Assembly (NCBI RefSeq): GCF_016863395.1
Contig: NZ_BOOU01000053.1
Span: 1 to 64,000 of the forward strand
DNA from: Sphaerisporangium rufum
GTDB lineage: Bacteria; Actinomycetota; Actinomycetes; Streptosporangiales; Streptosporangiaceae
Direction: 5' to 3'
Length of the DNA: 64,000 bases
This document shows, piece after piece, positions 26,704 to 35,040 of this stretch. The notes under the pieces are model-generated. The model did not search any database. It saw only the letters and a list, made by a program, of their open reading frames with translations, and was not told the origin of the DNA. Position 1 is the first letter of the stretch, and each line of letters opens with the position of its first letter. The translations under genes were made by a program, and so were the position numbers.

Positions 26704-27985
26704 CTTCAGCGTCCGCGTGGACCAGAACAAGTACCTGCCGGCGGGGAGCCAGGAGGTGCACGCGATCGTCACCGTCGAGGCGAGCGGGGCGCCCGAGCGG
26801 GCGCCGGCCGCCGAGGCCGCCGAAGTGATCATCGTGGACACGTCCGGCTCCATGTCCTACGGGAAGATCAACGACGCGCGCAAGGCCGCGCAAACCGCGG
26901 TGGACACGCTGCGCGACGGCGTCTACTTCGCGGTGATCGCCGGCAACCACCAGGCCGAGGTGATCTTCCCGCACTACGGGCGGCTGGCACCGGCCGACCC
27001 CGAGAGCCGGCAGGCGGCCAAGCAGGCCATCGCCGGGCTGCGCGCCGACGGCGGCACCGCCATGGGCCGCTGGCTGCGCCGCGCCGCCGACCTGTTCAGC
27101 GCGCACGAGGGGGCCCGCCCCGGCGCCATCCGGCACGCCATCCTGCTGACCGACGGCAAGAACGAGCACGAGCCGGCCCCCGAGTTCGACGCCAACCTCG
27201 CCTACTGTGCGGGCAAGTTCGTCTGCGACTGCCGCGGCGTCGGCACCGACTGGGTGGTCGCCGAGGTGCGCCGGATCGGCTCCACGCTGCTCGGCAGCGT
27301 GATGGACGTGCGCCGCCCGGAGGACCTCGCCGACGACTTCCGGGCGATGACCGAGGCGGCGATGGGCAAGACCGTCGCCGACGTCGCGCTGCGGCTGTGG
27401 ACGCCGCGCGCGGCCACGCTGAACTTCGTCAAGCAGGTGTCCCCGGCCCTGGAGGACCTGACCGGCCGCCGCACCCCCGTCGACGAGCTCAGCGGCGACT
27501 ACCCGACCGGCAGCTGGGGCGCGGAGTCCCGCGAGTACCACATCAGCATCCAGGTGCCCCCCGGGCAGGTCGGCCAGGAGATGCGCGCCGGCCTGGTCAA
27601 GCTGGTCGCCCCGGCCACCGGCGAGGTGTACGGCTCGGGCAACGTCCTGGCGCAGTGGAGCGACGACCCGGTCCAGTCCACCCGCATCAACCCGCGGGTC
27701 GCCCACTACACCGGCCAGCAGGAGCTGGCCGAGCTGATCCAGGAGGGCCTGCAGGCCCGCAACGACGGCGACGTGGAGACCGCGACCGCCCGGCTCGGCC
27801 GGGCCCGCGGCATCGCCGAGCGGGCCGGCAACGACGAGACCGCCCGGCTGCTGGCCAAGGTGGTCGAGGTCGACCCCGAGACCGGGACCGCCCGGCTCAA
27901 GCGGGTCGTCGACAAGGCCGACGAGATCGCGCTGGACACCCGCTCGGTCCGCACCGTCCGCATGCGCAAGGACCCGGAGGGCTGA
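26696..27985 (+). CDS. von Willebrand factor A domain protein (TerY-like) in the kinase operon
   Basis: The 429-residue protein carries a VWA domain with a complete MIDAS metal site: DTSGSM (about 50-55), the threonine of GGTAMG and the aspartate of LLTDGKN. The part after about residue 230 is beta-rich (LRLWTPRAATLNFVKQVSP) and the C-terminal 80 residues are helical. GTG at 26696 follows AAGGAG and overlaps the phosphatase end by 8 bases. VWA, PP2C and kinase triads are known from TerY-linked predicted phospho-signalling systems; here the VWA protein may present partners to kinase and phosphatase through its metal site. The assignment of role is inference. Confidence 0.9.
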   Translation: MTDFSVRVDQNKYLPAGSQEVHAIVTVEASGAPERAPAAEAAEVIIVDTSGSMSYGKINDARKAAQTAVDTLRDGVYFAVIAGNHQAEVIFPHYGRLAPADPESRQAAKQAIAGLRADGGTAMGRWLRRAADLFSAHEGARPGAIRHAILLTDGKNEHEPAPEFDANLAYCAGKFVCDCRGVGTDWVVAEVRRIGSTLLGSVMDVRRPEDLADDFRAMTEAAMGKTVADVALRLWTPRAATLNFVKQVSPALEDLTGRRTPVDELSGDYPTGSWGAESREYHISIQVPPGQVGQEMRAGLVKLVAPATGEVYGSGNVLAQWSDDPVQSTRINPRVAHYTGQQELAELIQEGLQARNDGDVETATARLGRARGIAERAGNDETARLLAKVVEVDPETGTARLKRVVDKADEIALDTRSVRTVRMRKDPEG

Positions 27986-28872
27986 TGATGGCCACCTGCC
28001 CGCAGGGCCACGAATCCGCCGACGAGGAGTACTGCGACATCTGCGGCGCGCTGATGTCCGGCGCCGCCGCCCCGGCACCGGGCGGTTCCGGCCAGGCCGG
28101 CGCCCCGGCCGGGTCCGGGCCGGCGCCCGCCGAGGCGGGGCCGGACGGTCCGTGCCCCGACTGCGGCGCGCCGCGCACCGGCCGCTTCTGCGAGACCTGC
28201 GGCTACGACTTCGTTCTCGGCGGCGGCCGGCCGTCCCCGCCGCAGGAGCGGCCCGCCGCCCCCGCCGCGCCCGCCGCGCCGGGCGGGACCACCGGATCCT
28301 GGCGGCCTGCCGAGCCCTGGCGGCCCGCCGCCCCGGTGCCCCCCGCCGCGCCGATCGCCGCCGAGACCCCCGCCGTCCCGCTGCCCACCCCGTACCCCGC
28401 CGCGCCGCCCGTCGCCCCGGACGGCGCGCCGTCCGCCGCGCCGTCCGGTCAGCCCGCCGCGCCGGCCGCCGGCTGGACCGCCGTGATCGAGGCCGACCGG
28501 GCCCACTACGACGAGATGGTCGGCCAGGGCGGCCCGGACGCCGCCGCGGTGGCGTTCCCGCCGTACTGCCCGCCGCGCTCGGTCCCGCTCACCGGCGCCC
28601 AGGTGCGCATCGGCCGGCACAGCCGGTCCCGGTCGCTGCGCCCGGAGATCGACCTGTCCGGCCCGCCGGAGGACCCCGGGGTCTCCCATCTGCACGCGGT
28701 GCTGCTGGCCGGCCCGGACGGCGGGTGGTCGCTGGTCGACCCCGGGTCGGCCAACGGCACCCTGGTCGACGGCGAGCCGGCCGAGGTCAACGTCCCGGTC
28801 CCGCTGGCCGACGGCGCCCGCGTGCATCTCGGCGCGTGGACGCTCATCACCGTGCGGAAGGCGGCGTCGTGA
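27985..28872 (+). CDS. Zinc-ribbon FHA-domain protein, candidate substrate/reader of the PknG-like kinase
   Basis: The 295-residue protein has two zinc ribbons (CPQGHES...CDICG and CPDCG...CETCG), an Ala/Pro linker of about 110 residues and a C-terminal FHA domain with IGRHS, SHLHA and SANGT, the phosphothreonine-binding core. FHA proteins bind phosphothreonine; GarA/OdhI, the known PknG target, is a short FHA protein with an N-terminal ETTS site. That site is not visible here, so it may be phosphorylated elsewhere in the linker or act only as reader. ATG overlaps the VWA stop (TGATG) and GGAGG lies 5 bases upstream. Confidence 0.9.
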   Translation: MMATCPQGHESADEEYCDICGALMSGAAAPAPGGSGQAGAPAGSGPAPAEAGPDGPCPDCGAPRTGRFCETCGYDFVLGGGRPSPPQERPAAPAAPAAPGGTTGSWRPAEPWRPAAPVPPAAPIAAETPAVPLPTPYPAAPPVAPDGAPSAAPSGQPAAPAAGWTAVIEADRAHYDEMVGQGGPDAAAVAFPPYCPPRSVPLTGAQVRIGRHSRSRSLRPEIDLSGPPEDPGVSHLHAVLLAGPDGGWSLVDPGSANGTLVDGEPAEVNVPVPLADGARVHLGAWTLITVRKAAS

Positions 28873-30290
28873 CCGTCCAGGCCCCCGCTCCCGCCGCCCC
28901 GGCGCCCGCCGCCGCCGCCCCGCCCGCCGCGCCGCGCCGCCGGGTGCGGACCGTGCCCGGGTGGATCCGCCTGCTGGTGACCGTGGTCGTGGTCGCCGCC
29001 GCCGCCCTGTTCGCGGCGGTCACCGTCTCCATCGGCCACGCCCGCGACGGCCTGCGCTCCATCGGCCACACCGCGGGCCCGCAGGTGGTCGCCACCGCCG
29101 ACCTGTACTTCGCGCTCAGCGACATGGACGCCCAGGTCGCCAACCTGCTGCTCACCGGCCGCCAGAGCGGCGGCCGGCAGGCGATGCTCGACCGGTACGA
29201 GGAGCGCCGCTCGCAGGCCGACCGGGCCGTGCTGGAGGCGGCCGACCTGGCCGGCGACGACGCGACCGGGCGGATGACCGTGCGCGCCGTGCTCGACGGG
29301 CTCGGCCGCTACGAGCGCCTCGCCGAGCGCGCCCTGGTGCTCGCCGAGCGCGCCCCGGCCGGGGACGGGCCGCCGCCGGCCGCGGTGCTGGAGGTCTACC
29401 GCCAGGCCACCGATTTGATGCGGCTGGACCTGCTGCCCAAGGCCTACAACCTGACCCTGGACAGCGGCACCATCGTCCGGCGCTCCTACCTGGCCGAGCT
29501 GTCGGCGGTGCGGGCCGGCCGGGTGTGGGTCGCGGTCACCGGCCTGCTCGCGCTGGCCGCGCTGGTCGCGCTGCAGGTGTACCTGAGCCGCCGGTTCCGC
29601 CGCACCCTCAACCTGCCGGTGCTGGCCGCCACGGTCGTCGCCGCCGGGCTGGCGGTGGCCGCGGTGGTCGTGCTGCAGCGGGAGGCCGGCGCGCTGGCCC
29701 GCGCCAAGGAGGACGGCTTCAACTCCGTCCTCGCCTTGTCGCGGGCCCGCGCCATCGGCAACACCCTGCACGGCGACCAGAGCCGCTACCTGCTGGACCC
29801 GCAGCGGGCCGACACCTACGAGCAGGTGTATCTGGACAAGTCGCAGGCCGTCTTCTACCTGCCGGCCGGCAACCTGGACAAGTACTACGCCGCCGTGGAC
29901 CGCGGCGTGGCCGGCTACCCCGGCCGGGCCGACTTCCTGGGGTTCTACGGCTCGGAGGCCGCGCACGTCACCCTGCCGGGCCAGCGCGAGTCGATCAGCG
30001 AGACGCTGAAGCTCTACCAGGCCTTCCAGCAGGCCGACCGCCGGCTGCGCCAGGCCGCGGCCGGCGGCGACCGGCAGGCCGCGGTCGCCCAGGCCATGGG
30101 CCCGGCCTTCGCCTCCTACGACGACGCGCTGGTCCGGCTCACCGGCCTGCATCGCACCGCGTTCGACGCCGCGGTGGCCGAGGGCGACGCCGCGCTGCGC
30201 GGCTGGGAGTGGGTGCCTCCGGCGGCCGCGCTGGCCGCCGTCCTGCTGGTGCTGATCGGGGTCCGGCCCCGGCTCGCCGAGTACCGCTGA
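28869..30290 (+). CDS. glnX: GlnX-like four-helix membrane sensor
   Basis: The 473-residue protein has four membrane segments at about 33-56, 219-240, 249-270 and 450-468. The two loops outside the membrane, about 57-218 and 271-448, are helical and look like tandem four-helix-bundle sensor domains. The N-terminal 30 residues are Pro/Ala-rich and cytoplasmic. This layout matches GlnX, the mycobacterial membrane protein that transfers the amino-acid signal from lipoprotein GlnH to PknG. The GTG overlaps the FHA stop (GTGA) and the GlnH-like gene follows 13 bases later. The assignment rests on topology and context more than on motifs. Confidence 0.75.
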   Translation: MTVQAPAPAAPAPAAAAPPAAPRRRVRTVPGWIRLLVTVVVVAAAALFAAVTVSIGHARDGLRSIGHTAGPQVVATADLYFALSDMDAQVANLLLTGRQSGGRQAMLDRYEERRSQADRAVLEAADLAGDDATGRMTVRAVLDGLGRYERLAERALVLAERAPAGDGPPPAAVLEVYRQATDLMRLDLLPKAYNLTLDSGTIVRRSYLAELSAVRAGRVWVAVTGLLALAALVALQVYLSRRFRRTLNLPVLAATVVAAGLAVAAVVVLQREAGALARAKEDGFNSVLALSRARAIGNTLHGDQSRYLLDPQRADTYEQVYLDKSQAVFYLPAGNLDKYYAAVDRGVAGYPGRADFLGFYGSEAAHVTLPGQRESISETLKLYQAFQQADRRLRQAAAGGDRQAAVAQAMGPAFASYDDALVRLTGLHRTAFDAAVAEGDAALRGWEWVPPAAALAAVLLVLIGVRPRLAEYR

Positions 30291-30303
30291 AGGGAACGGG
30301 TCA

Positions 30304-31149
30304 ATGCTCACGCTCCTTCGCGCCGGCCGGCCGCGCCGCGCCCGGCGCCGTGCCGGGCGGGTCGCCGCCGTGGCGCTCGCCGTGGCGGCGGTGCTGCCCG
30401 CGGCCACCTCCTGCGCCGCCGGCACCTCGATCCTGGACGGGGATTCGCTGGTCATCGGGGTCAAACCCGACCAGCCGGGTCTCGGAGTCCGCGACGCGTC
30501 CGGCAAGTTCACCGGGTTCGACGTCGACGTGGCCACCTACGTGGCCGGCAAGCTCGGCAAGACCGCCAGGTTCGTCGCCGCGCCGTCCGCCACCCGCGAG
30601 GCGATGATCATGCAGGGTCGGGTGGACCTGGTCTTCGCCACCTACTCGATCACCCCCGAGCGCAAGACCAAGGTCTCCTTCGGGGGGCCGTACTACGTGG
30701 CCCACCAGGACACGCTGGTCCGGTCGGGGGAGAGCGGCGTGTCGAACGTCCGCGATCTGCGCGGCCGGCGGCTGTGCCAGGTCACCGGCTCCAACTCCTG
30801 GCGGCGGGTGAAGGAGGAGCGCAAGATCCCGGTGGAGCTGGTCCAGTCGGCCTCCTACAGCGAGTGCGTCCGGGACCTGAAGGAGGACCGGGTGGACGCG
30901 GTGTCCACCGACGACCTGATCCTGGCCGGCTTCGCCACCGCGGGCACCAAGATCGTGAACGCGCCGTTCAGTGACGAGCGGTACGGCGTCGGCATCCGCA
31001 GCGGTGACATCGACGGCTGCGAGGCGGTGAACAAGGCGATCACCGAGATGTACCAGGACGGCACCGCCCGGCGCCTGCTGCGCAAATGGTTCGCCGAGTC
31101 GGGGCTGGCCCTCAACTTCGCCGTCCCGCAGTTCGAGGGCTGCGGCTGA
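30304..31149 (+). CDS. glnH: GlnH-like glutamate/aspartate-binding lipoprotein
   Basis: The 281-residue protein has a lipoprotein signal with lipobox ATSC (Cys37) and a class-3 periplasmic amino-acid-binding domain: VIGVKPDQPGLGVRDASGKF, TGFDVDVATYVAGKLG, ATYSITPERKTKVSFGGPYY, RRLCQVTGSNSW. It would sit on the outer face of the membrane and bind acidic amino acids or glutamine. No permease or ATPase gene follows, so it acts in sensing, not import, as GlnH of Mycobacterium does with GlnX and PknG. GAAGGGA lies upstream of the ATG. It is the last gene of the operon. Confidence 0.9.
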   Translation: MLTLLRAGRPRRARRRAGRVAAVALAVAAVLPAATSCAAGTSILDGDSLVIGVKPDQPGLGVRDASGKFTGFDVDVATYVAGKLGKTARFVAAPSATREAMIMQGRVDLVFATYSITPERKTKVSFGGPYYVAHQDTLVRSGESGVSNVRDLRGRRLCQVTGSNSWRRVKEERKIPVELVQSASYSECVRDLKEDRVDAVSTDDLILAGFATAGTKIVNAPFSDERYGVGIRSGDIDGCEAVNKAITEMYQDGTARRLLRKWFAESGLALNFAVPQFEGCG

Positions 31150-31215
31150 CCGCCCGGGGCCGCCCGGTCGCCGTCCCGGTTGCCGCCCGGCACCGGGGGC
31201 CGGTATGAAGGCGGG

Positions 31216-31989
31216 ATGTCCAGCCCGCAGACCGGCGCCGCGCCGCGCCGGCGCATCCCGTACGGCCCGCACCCCGACCAGTGGGGCGAGCTGTGGCCGC
31301 CGGCCCCGGCCGGCGGCCCGCCGCCGGTGGCCGTCCTGGTGCACGGCGGCTACTGGCGGTCGGTCTGGGAGGCCGGCCTGATGGACGCGCTGGCCGCCGA
31401 CCTGGCCGGCCGCGGCTTCGCCGCCTGGAGCCTGGAGTACCGCCGGCCGGACCGGCACGGCTGGGCGGCGACCACCGCCGACGTGGCCGCCGGGCTGGCG
31501 GCGGTGGCCGCCCTGCCGGGGGTGGACCGCGGCCGGGTCGCGGTCGTCGGCCACTCGGCCGGCGGGCAGCTCGCGCTGCGCGCCGCCGCCGATGACGGGC
31601 GGGTCGCGCTCGCGGTATCGCTGGCCGGCGTGCTGGACCTGGTGGAGGCGCACCGGCACGGCCTCGGCTCCGGGGCGGTCGCCGCCGCCCTCGGCGGCGA
31701 TCCGGAGTCGCTCCCGCAGGTGTACGCCGCCGCCGACCCGATGGCCCGGCTGCCCCTCGGCGTGCCGCAGCTGATCGTGCAGTGCACCGAGGACGATCCC
31801 GGGCTGGTGGCGGTCAACCGCGGCTACGCCCGGGCGGCCGGCGCGGAGGCGACCTACCTGGAGCGGCCCGGCGACCACTTCGCGGTGATCGACCCGGCGA
31901 CCCCCGTCTGGCGCGAGGTCGCCGCCGAGCTCGCCGCCCGGCTCGGCCCCCCGGCCGGGCCACCGGTCAGCCCTCCGCCATCGGGCTGA
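31216..31989 (+). CDS. Alpha/beta hydrolase, probable kynurenine formamidase
   Basis: The 257-residue hydrolase has HGGYWR, the oxyanion motif characteristic of kynurenine formamidases, the nucleophile elbow GHSAGG, an acidic residue in CTEDDPG and a late histidine in GDHF. It would hydrolyse N-formylkynurenine to kynurenine and formate. The tryptophan dioxygenase gene that makes this substrate lies 570 bases downstream, with an Lrp regulator between on the other strand. ATG 31216 follows GAAGGCGGG; a TTG at 31180 is less likely. Its 3' end overlaps the Lrp gene by 23 bases. Other esterase roles cannot be excluded. Confidence 0.72.
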   Translation: MSSPQTGAAPRRRIPYGPHPDQWGELWPPAPAGGPPPVAVLVHGGYWRSVWEAGLMDALAADLAGRGFAAWSLEYRRPDRHGWAATTADVAAGLAAVAALPGVDRGRVAVVGHSAGGQLALRAAADDGRVALAVSLAGVLDLVEAHRHGLGSGAVAAALGGDPESLPQVYAAADPMARLPLGVPQLIVQCTEDDPGLVAVNRGYARAAGAEATYLERPGDHFAVIDPATPVWREVAAELAARLGPPAGPPVSPPPSG

Positions 31990-32410
31990 GCGCCCGCCAC
32001 GGCATCGGGCTGGACAGCATCATCATGCTGGACGGCTGGCCGTGCGGCGCCAGCCGGTCGATCAGATCCTCGAAGGCCGGCATCGAGGTGGTGGCCACCC
32101 GCAGCAGGCAGCAGGTGTCCCCGGTCACCCGGTGCACCTCCACGATCTCCGGCCAGGCCAGCACCGCCCGGTCACGCAGCACGCAGCGGGCCCCGTAGCA
32201 CGACATGCGGATCAGCGCGGCGACCGTGCGGCCCGCGCGCGCCAGGTCCACCCGGGCATGGTAGCCGGCGATGACCCCGGCCTCCTCCAGGCGCCGCACC
32301 CGCTCGGCCACCGCCGGCGCCGACAGGTGCACCCTGCGGGAGAGCTCGCTGTAGGACAGCCGGGCGTCCGCCTGCAACTCGCCCAGCAGTGCCCAGTCCA
32401 TCGCGTCCAT
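31967..32410 (-). CDS. Lrp/AsnC-family transcription regulator
   Basis: The 147-residue protein has a winged helix-turn-helix (LLGELQADARLSYSELSRRV, HLSAPAVAERVRRLEEAGVI) in the first 60 residues and an AsnC/RAM ligand-binding domain after it (VLAWPEIVEVHRVTGDTCCL). Such regulators form dimers to octamers and respond to amino acids. Its gene is divergent from tryptophan dioxygenase (151 bases between starts) and convergent with the formamidase-like gene, so control of tryptophan breakdown by tryptophan or a product is the obvious inference. GGGAGG precedes the ATG. Confidence 0.92.
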   Translation of the reverse strand: MDAMDWALLGELQADARLSYSELSRRVHLSAPAVAERVRRLEEAGVIAGYHARVDLARAGRTVAALIRMSCYGARCVLRDRAVLAWPEIVEVHRVTGDTCCLLRVATTSMPAFEDLIDRLAPHGQPSSMMMLSSPMPWRALSPMAEG

Positions 32411-32560
32411 CGCGTCCCTCCCTCACGCTGCGTCATCCCCGAACCGGTACCGCCCGCACACCTCGCGTCCGGCAAGCGAACCGGGCGGATCACCTTGCGT
32501 TCATCCTTTCACCACCCGCCCCGGCCCGGCGACGATGGGGTGGGACACCGAGAGGCGGAG

Positions 32561-33442
32561 ATGACCAGCAGACGGCGGGCGGCAGGCGCCCGGATACGGC
32601 CCGGCGGCGCCCGGCAGCGGGCGATCCGGACGGCGGCGAACCGGGGCGCGCCCACGCTCGACTTCCCGGCGCAGACCCCCTACGACGAGTACGTGGGCGC
32701 CGAGACGCTGCACCGGCTGCAGCGCACGGTGACCGACATCCCGGAGGAACGCGCCTTCCTGGTCACCACGCAGATCATGGAGCTGTACTTCGGGCTGCTG
32801 CGCGCCGAGTGGCTGCTCGTCCAGCGCCTGCTGGACGGCGGCGACGCGGCCGGGGCCACCGCGGTGCTGTCCCGCAGCACCCGCTACTTCGACGGGCTGA
32901 ACGCCGCCTGGGGGGCGCTCGGCTGGATGACGCCGGCGCAGTTCAACTCCTTCCGCGACGACCTCGGCGAGGGCTCGGGGTTCCAGTCGGCCATGTACCG
33001 GCACCTGGAGTTCCTGCTGGGCAACAAGTCGGCGGCGCTGGTCCGGCCGCACCGCCGCAGCCCGCGGGTGCACGGCGAGCTGCTGGCCGCGCTGGACCGG
33101 CCCAGCCTGTACGACAGCGTGCTCGCCCTGCTCGCCCGGCGCGGCCTGGCCGTCCCGCCGCCCGGCGACCCGCGCGCCGAGTACGTGCCGAGCCAGGCGG
33201 TCGAGGACGCCTGGGTGGAGATCTACGCCCGCGGCCCCGGCGACGACCTGCACGACCTCGGCGAGGCCCTCACCGACGTCTCCGAGCGCTTCACCGACTG
33301 GCGCTACCGCCACCTGATGTCCGTGCGGCGCACCATGGGCGCCAAACCGGGCACCGGCGGCTCCAGCGGGGTGAGCTGGCTGGAGCGCAGCCTGCGCCGC
33401 GAGGTGTTCCCCGAGCTGTGGTCGGCCCGCACCCGCATGTGA
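32561..33442 (+). CDS. kynA: Tryptophan 2,3-dioxygenase
   Basis: The 293-residue protein is a heme-dependent tryptophan 2,3-dioxygenase, which opens the indole ring to N-formylkynurenine. Signatures include YDEYVGAETL near the start, QIMELYFGLLRAEW, LGWMTPAQFNSFRDDLGEGSG (substrate-binding region), SAMYRHLEFLLGNK and the heme-ligand segment YRHLMSVRRTMGAKPGTGG. Length fits the family. ATG follows AGAGGCGGAG. With the formamidase-like gene it would carry tryptophan to kynurenine; kynureninase is not in the window. Confidence 0.93.
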   Translation: MTSRRRAAGARIRPGGARQRAIRTAANRGAPTLDFPAQTPYDEYVGAETLHRLQRTVTDIPEERAFLVTTQIMELYFGLLRAEWLLVQRLLDGGDAAGATAVLSRSTRYFDGLNAAWGALGWMTPAQFNSFRDDLGEGSGFQSAMYRHLEFLLGNKSAALVRPHRRSPRVHGELLAALDRPSLYDSVLALLARRGLAVPPPGDPRAEYVPSQAVEDAWVEIYARGPGDDLHDLGEALTDVSERFTDWRYRHLMSVRRTMGAKPGTGGSSGVSWLERSLRREVFPELWSARTRM

Positions 33443-33499
33443 TCACCCGGCGCGGCCGCACGGGGTAGGACGGCCGATCGGCGGGGTAGGGAAGCGCGG

Positions 33500-34045
33500 G
33501 TGAACACCACCGAAGACGACCCGGCGGCCGGCGCGGTCACCGCCGACCTGCGGCTGCGCGTCAACGACCGGTCCCGCCCGGTCTGCGTCGACACCCGCGA
33601 GACCCTGCTGGACACCCTGCGCGAGCGGCTGGACCTGACCGGCGCCAAGAAGGGCTGCGACCACGGCCAGTGCGGCGCCTGCACCGTCCTGCTGGACGGC
33701 CGGCGGGTGAAGTCCTGCCTCGTGCTCACCGTCACCGCCGACGACCGCGAGATCACCACCGTGGAAGGGCTCGCCCGCGACGGCGGGCTCCACCCGCTGC
33801 AGGAGGCCTTCGTCGCCAACGACGCCCTGCAGTGCGGATACTGCACCCCAGGCCAGCTCTGCTCGGCGCTCGGCATGCTCGCCGAGGCCGCCCAGGGGTG
33901 GCCGAGCGCGGTCACCCCGACCGACGCCGGCGACGGAGAGGTGCGGCTGGACGAGGCGGAGATCCGCGAGCGGATGAGCGGCAACCTGTGCCGCTGCGGC
34001 GCCTACCGCGGCATGGTCGAGGCCATCGGCGAGGTGGCCCGGTGA
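33500..34045 (+). CDS. Molybdenum hydroxylase [2Fe-2S] subunit
   Basis: The 181-residue protein holds the two [2Fe-2S] clusters of the xanthine oxidase family. The plant-ferredoxin-type cluster is bound by GCDHGQCGACTVLLDG and a later Cys (KSCL); the second by CGYCTPGQ and CRCGAYRG in the helical C-terminal domain. It passes electrons from the molybdenum centre to FAD. GTG at 33500 follows AGGGAAG. The stop overlaps the FAD subunit start (GTGA), and the three subunits form one operon. There is no Tat signal, unlike E. coli PaoA, so the complex should be cytoplasmic. Confidence 0.92.
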   Translation: MNTTEDDPAAGAVTADLRLRVNDRSRPVCVDTRETLLDTLRERLDLTGAKKGCDHGQCGACTVLLDGRRVKSCLVLTVTADDREITTVEGLARDGGLHPLQEAFVANDALQCGYCTPGQLCSALGMLAEAAQGWPSAVTPTDAGDGEVRLDEAEIRERMSGNLCRCGAYRGMVEAIGEVAR

Positions 34046-35040
34046 GGCCGTTCACCTACGTGCGGCCCGGCGACGCGGCGGAGGCGGTGGCCGCGGCCGC
34101 CGCGCCGGACGCCGCCTACCTCGGCGGCGGCACCAACCTGGTGGACCTGATGCGGCTCGGCGTCGCCACCCCGGGCACGCTGGTGGACGTCACCCGGGTG
34201 GCCGGCGACGAGATCGAGGAGCTGCCCGGCGGCGAGGTGCGGGTCGGCGCGGCGGTCCGTAACGCCGACCTGGCCGGCCACCCGCTGATCCGGCGCCGCT
34301 ACCCGATGCTCGCCCAGGCCGTGGTGGCCGGCGCGTCGGGGCAGATCCGCAACATGGCCACCGTGGCCGGCAACCTGCTCCAGCGCACCCGCTGCCCCTA
34401 CTTCCAGGACGTGACCAAACCCTGCAACAAGCGGAACCCCGGCTCCGGCTGCCCGGCCCGGGACGGCGAGCACCGCGACCTGGCCGTTCTCGGCCATTCC
34501 GCCGCCTGCGTGGCGACCCATCCCTCCGACATGGCCGTCGCCATGGCCGCGCTCGGCGCGGTCGTGCACGTGGCGGGCGCCGACGGCCCGCGCGCCCTGC
34601 CGCTGCCCGGCCTGCACCGGCTGCCCGGCGACCACCCCGAACGCGACACCCTGCTGCGCCCCGGCGACCTGATCACCGCGGTCGACCTGCCCGTGCTGCC
34701 CATGGCCGCCCGCTCCCGCTATCGCAAGGTGCGCGACCGGGCCTCGTTCGCGTTCGCGGTGGTGTCGGTGGCCGCCGCGCTGGAGGTGGACCACGGCTCC
34801 GGCGGCCCGGTGGTGCGGGACTGCCGGCTGGCCCTCGGCGGGGTGGCGCACACCCCGTGGCGCGCCGAGGCGGCCGAGACCGCGCTGCGCGGCGGGCCCG
34901 CCACCGAGGAGGCGTTCGCCCGGGCGGCCGGCGCCGAGCTGGCCGCCGCCCGCCCGCTGCCGGGCAACGCCTTCAAGGTGCCCCTCGCCCGCAATCTCAT
35001 CGTCCGCACGCTGGCCGGCCTGGTGGAGGGATCATCATGA
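34042..35040 (+). CDS. Molybdenum hydroxylase FAD subunit with extra Fe-S site (PaoB type)
   Basis: The 332-residue protein has the FAD-binding domain of the CO dehydrogenase medium-subunit family (YLGGGTNLVDLMRLGV and ATVAGNLLQRTRCPYF). The cysteines in RCPYF, KPCNK and GSGC match the extra [4Fe-4S] site found in PaoB, the E. coli aldehyde oxidoreductase FAD subunit, and absent from ordinary xanthine dehydrogenases. This places the enzyme in the PaoABC-type aldehyde oxidase group. GTG overlaps the upstream stop, and its own stop overlaps the ATG of the large subunit. Confidence 0.92.
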   Translation: MRPFTYVRPGDAAEAVAAAAAPDAAYLGGGTNLVDLMRLGVATPGTLVDVTRVAGDEIEELPGGEVRVGAAVRNADLAGHPLIRRRYPMLAQAVVAGASGQIRNMATVAGNLLQRTRCPYFQDVTKPCNKRNPGSGCPARDGEHRDLAVLGHSAACVATHPSDMAVAMAALGAVVHVAGADGPRALPLPGLHRLPGDHPERDTLLRPGDLITAVDLPVLPMAARSRYRKVRDRASFAFAVVSVAAALEVDHGSGGPVVRDCRLALGGVAHTPWRAEAAETALRGGPATEEAFARAAGAELAAARPLPGNAFKVPLARNLIVRTLAGLVEGSS

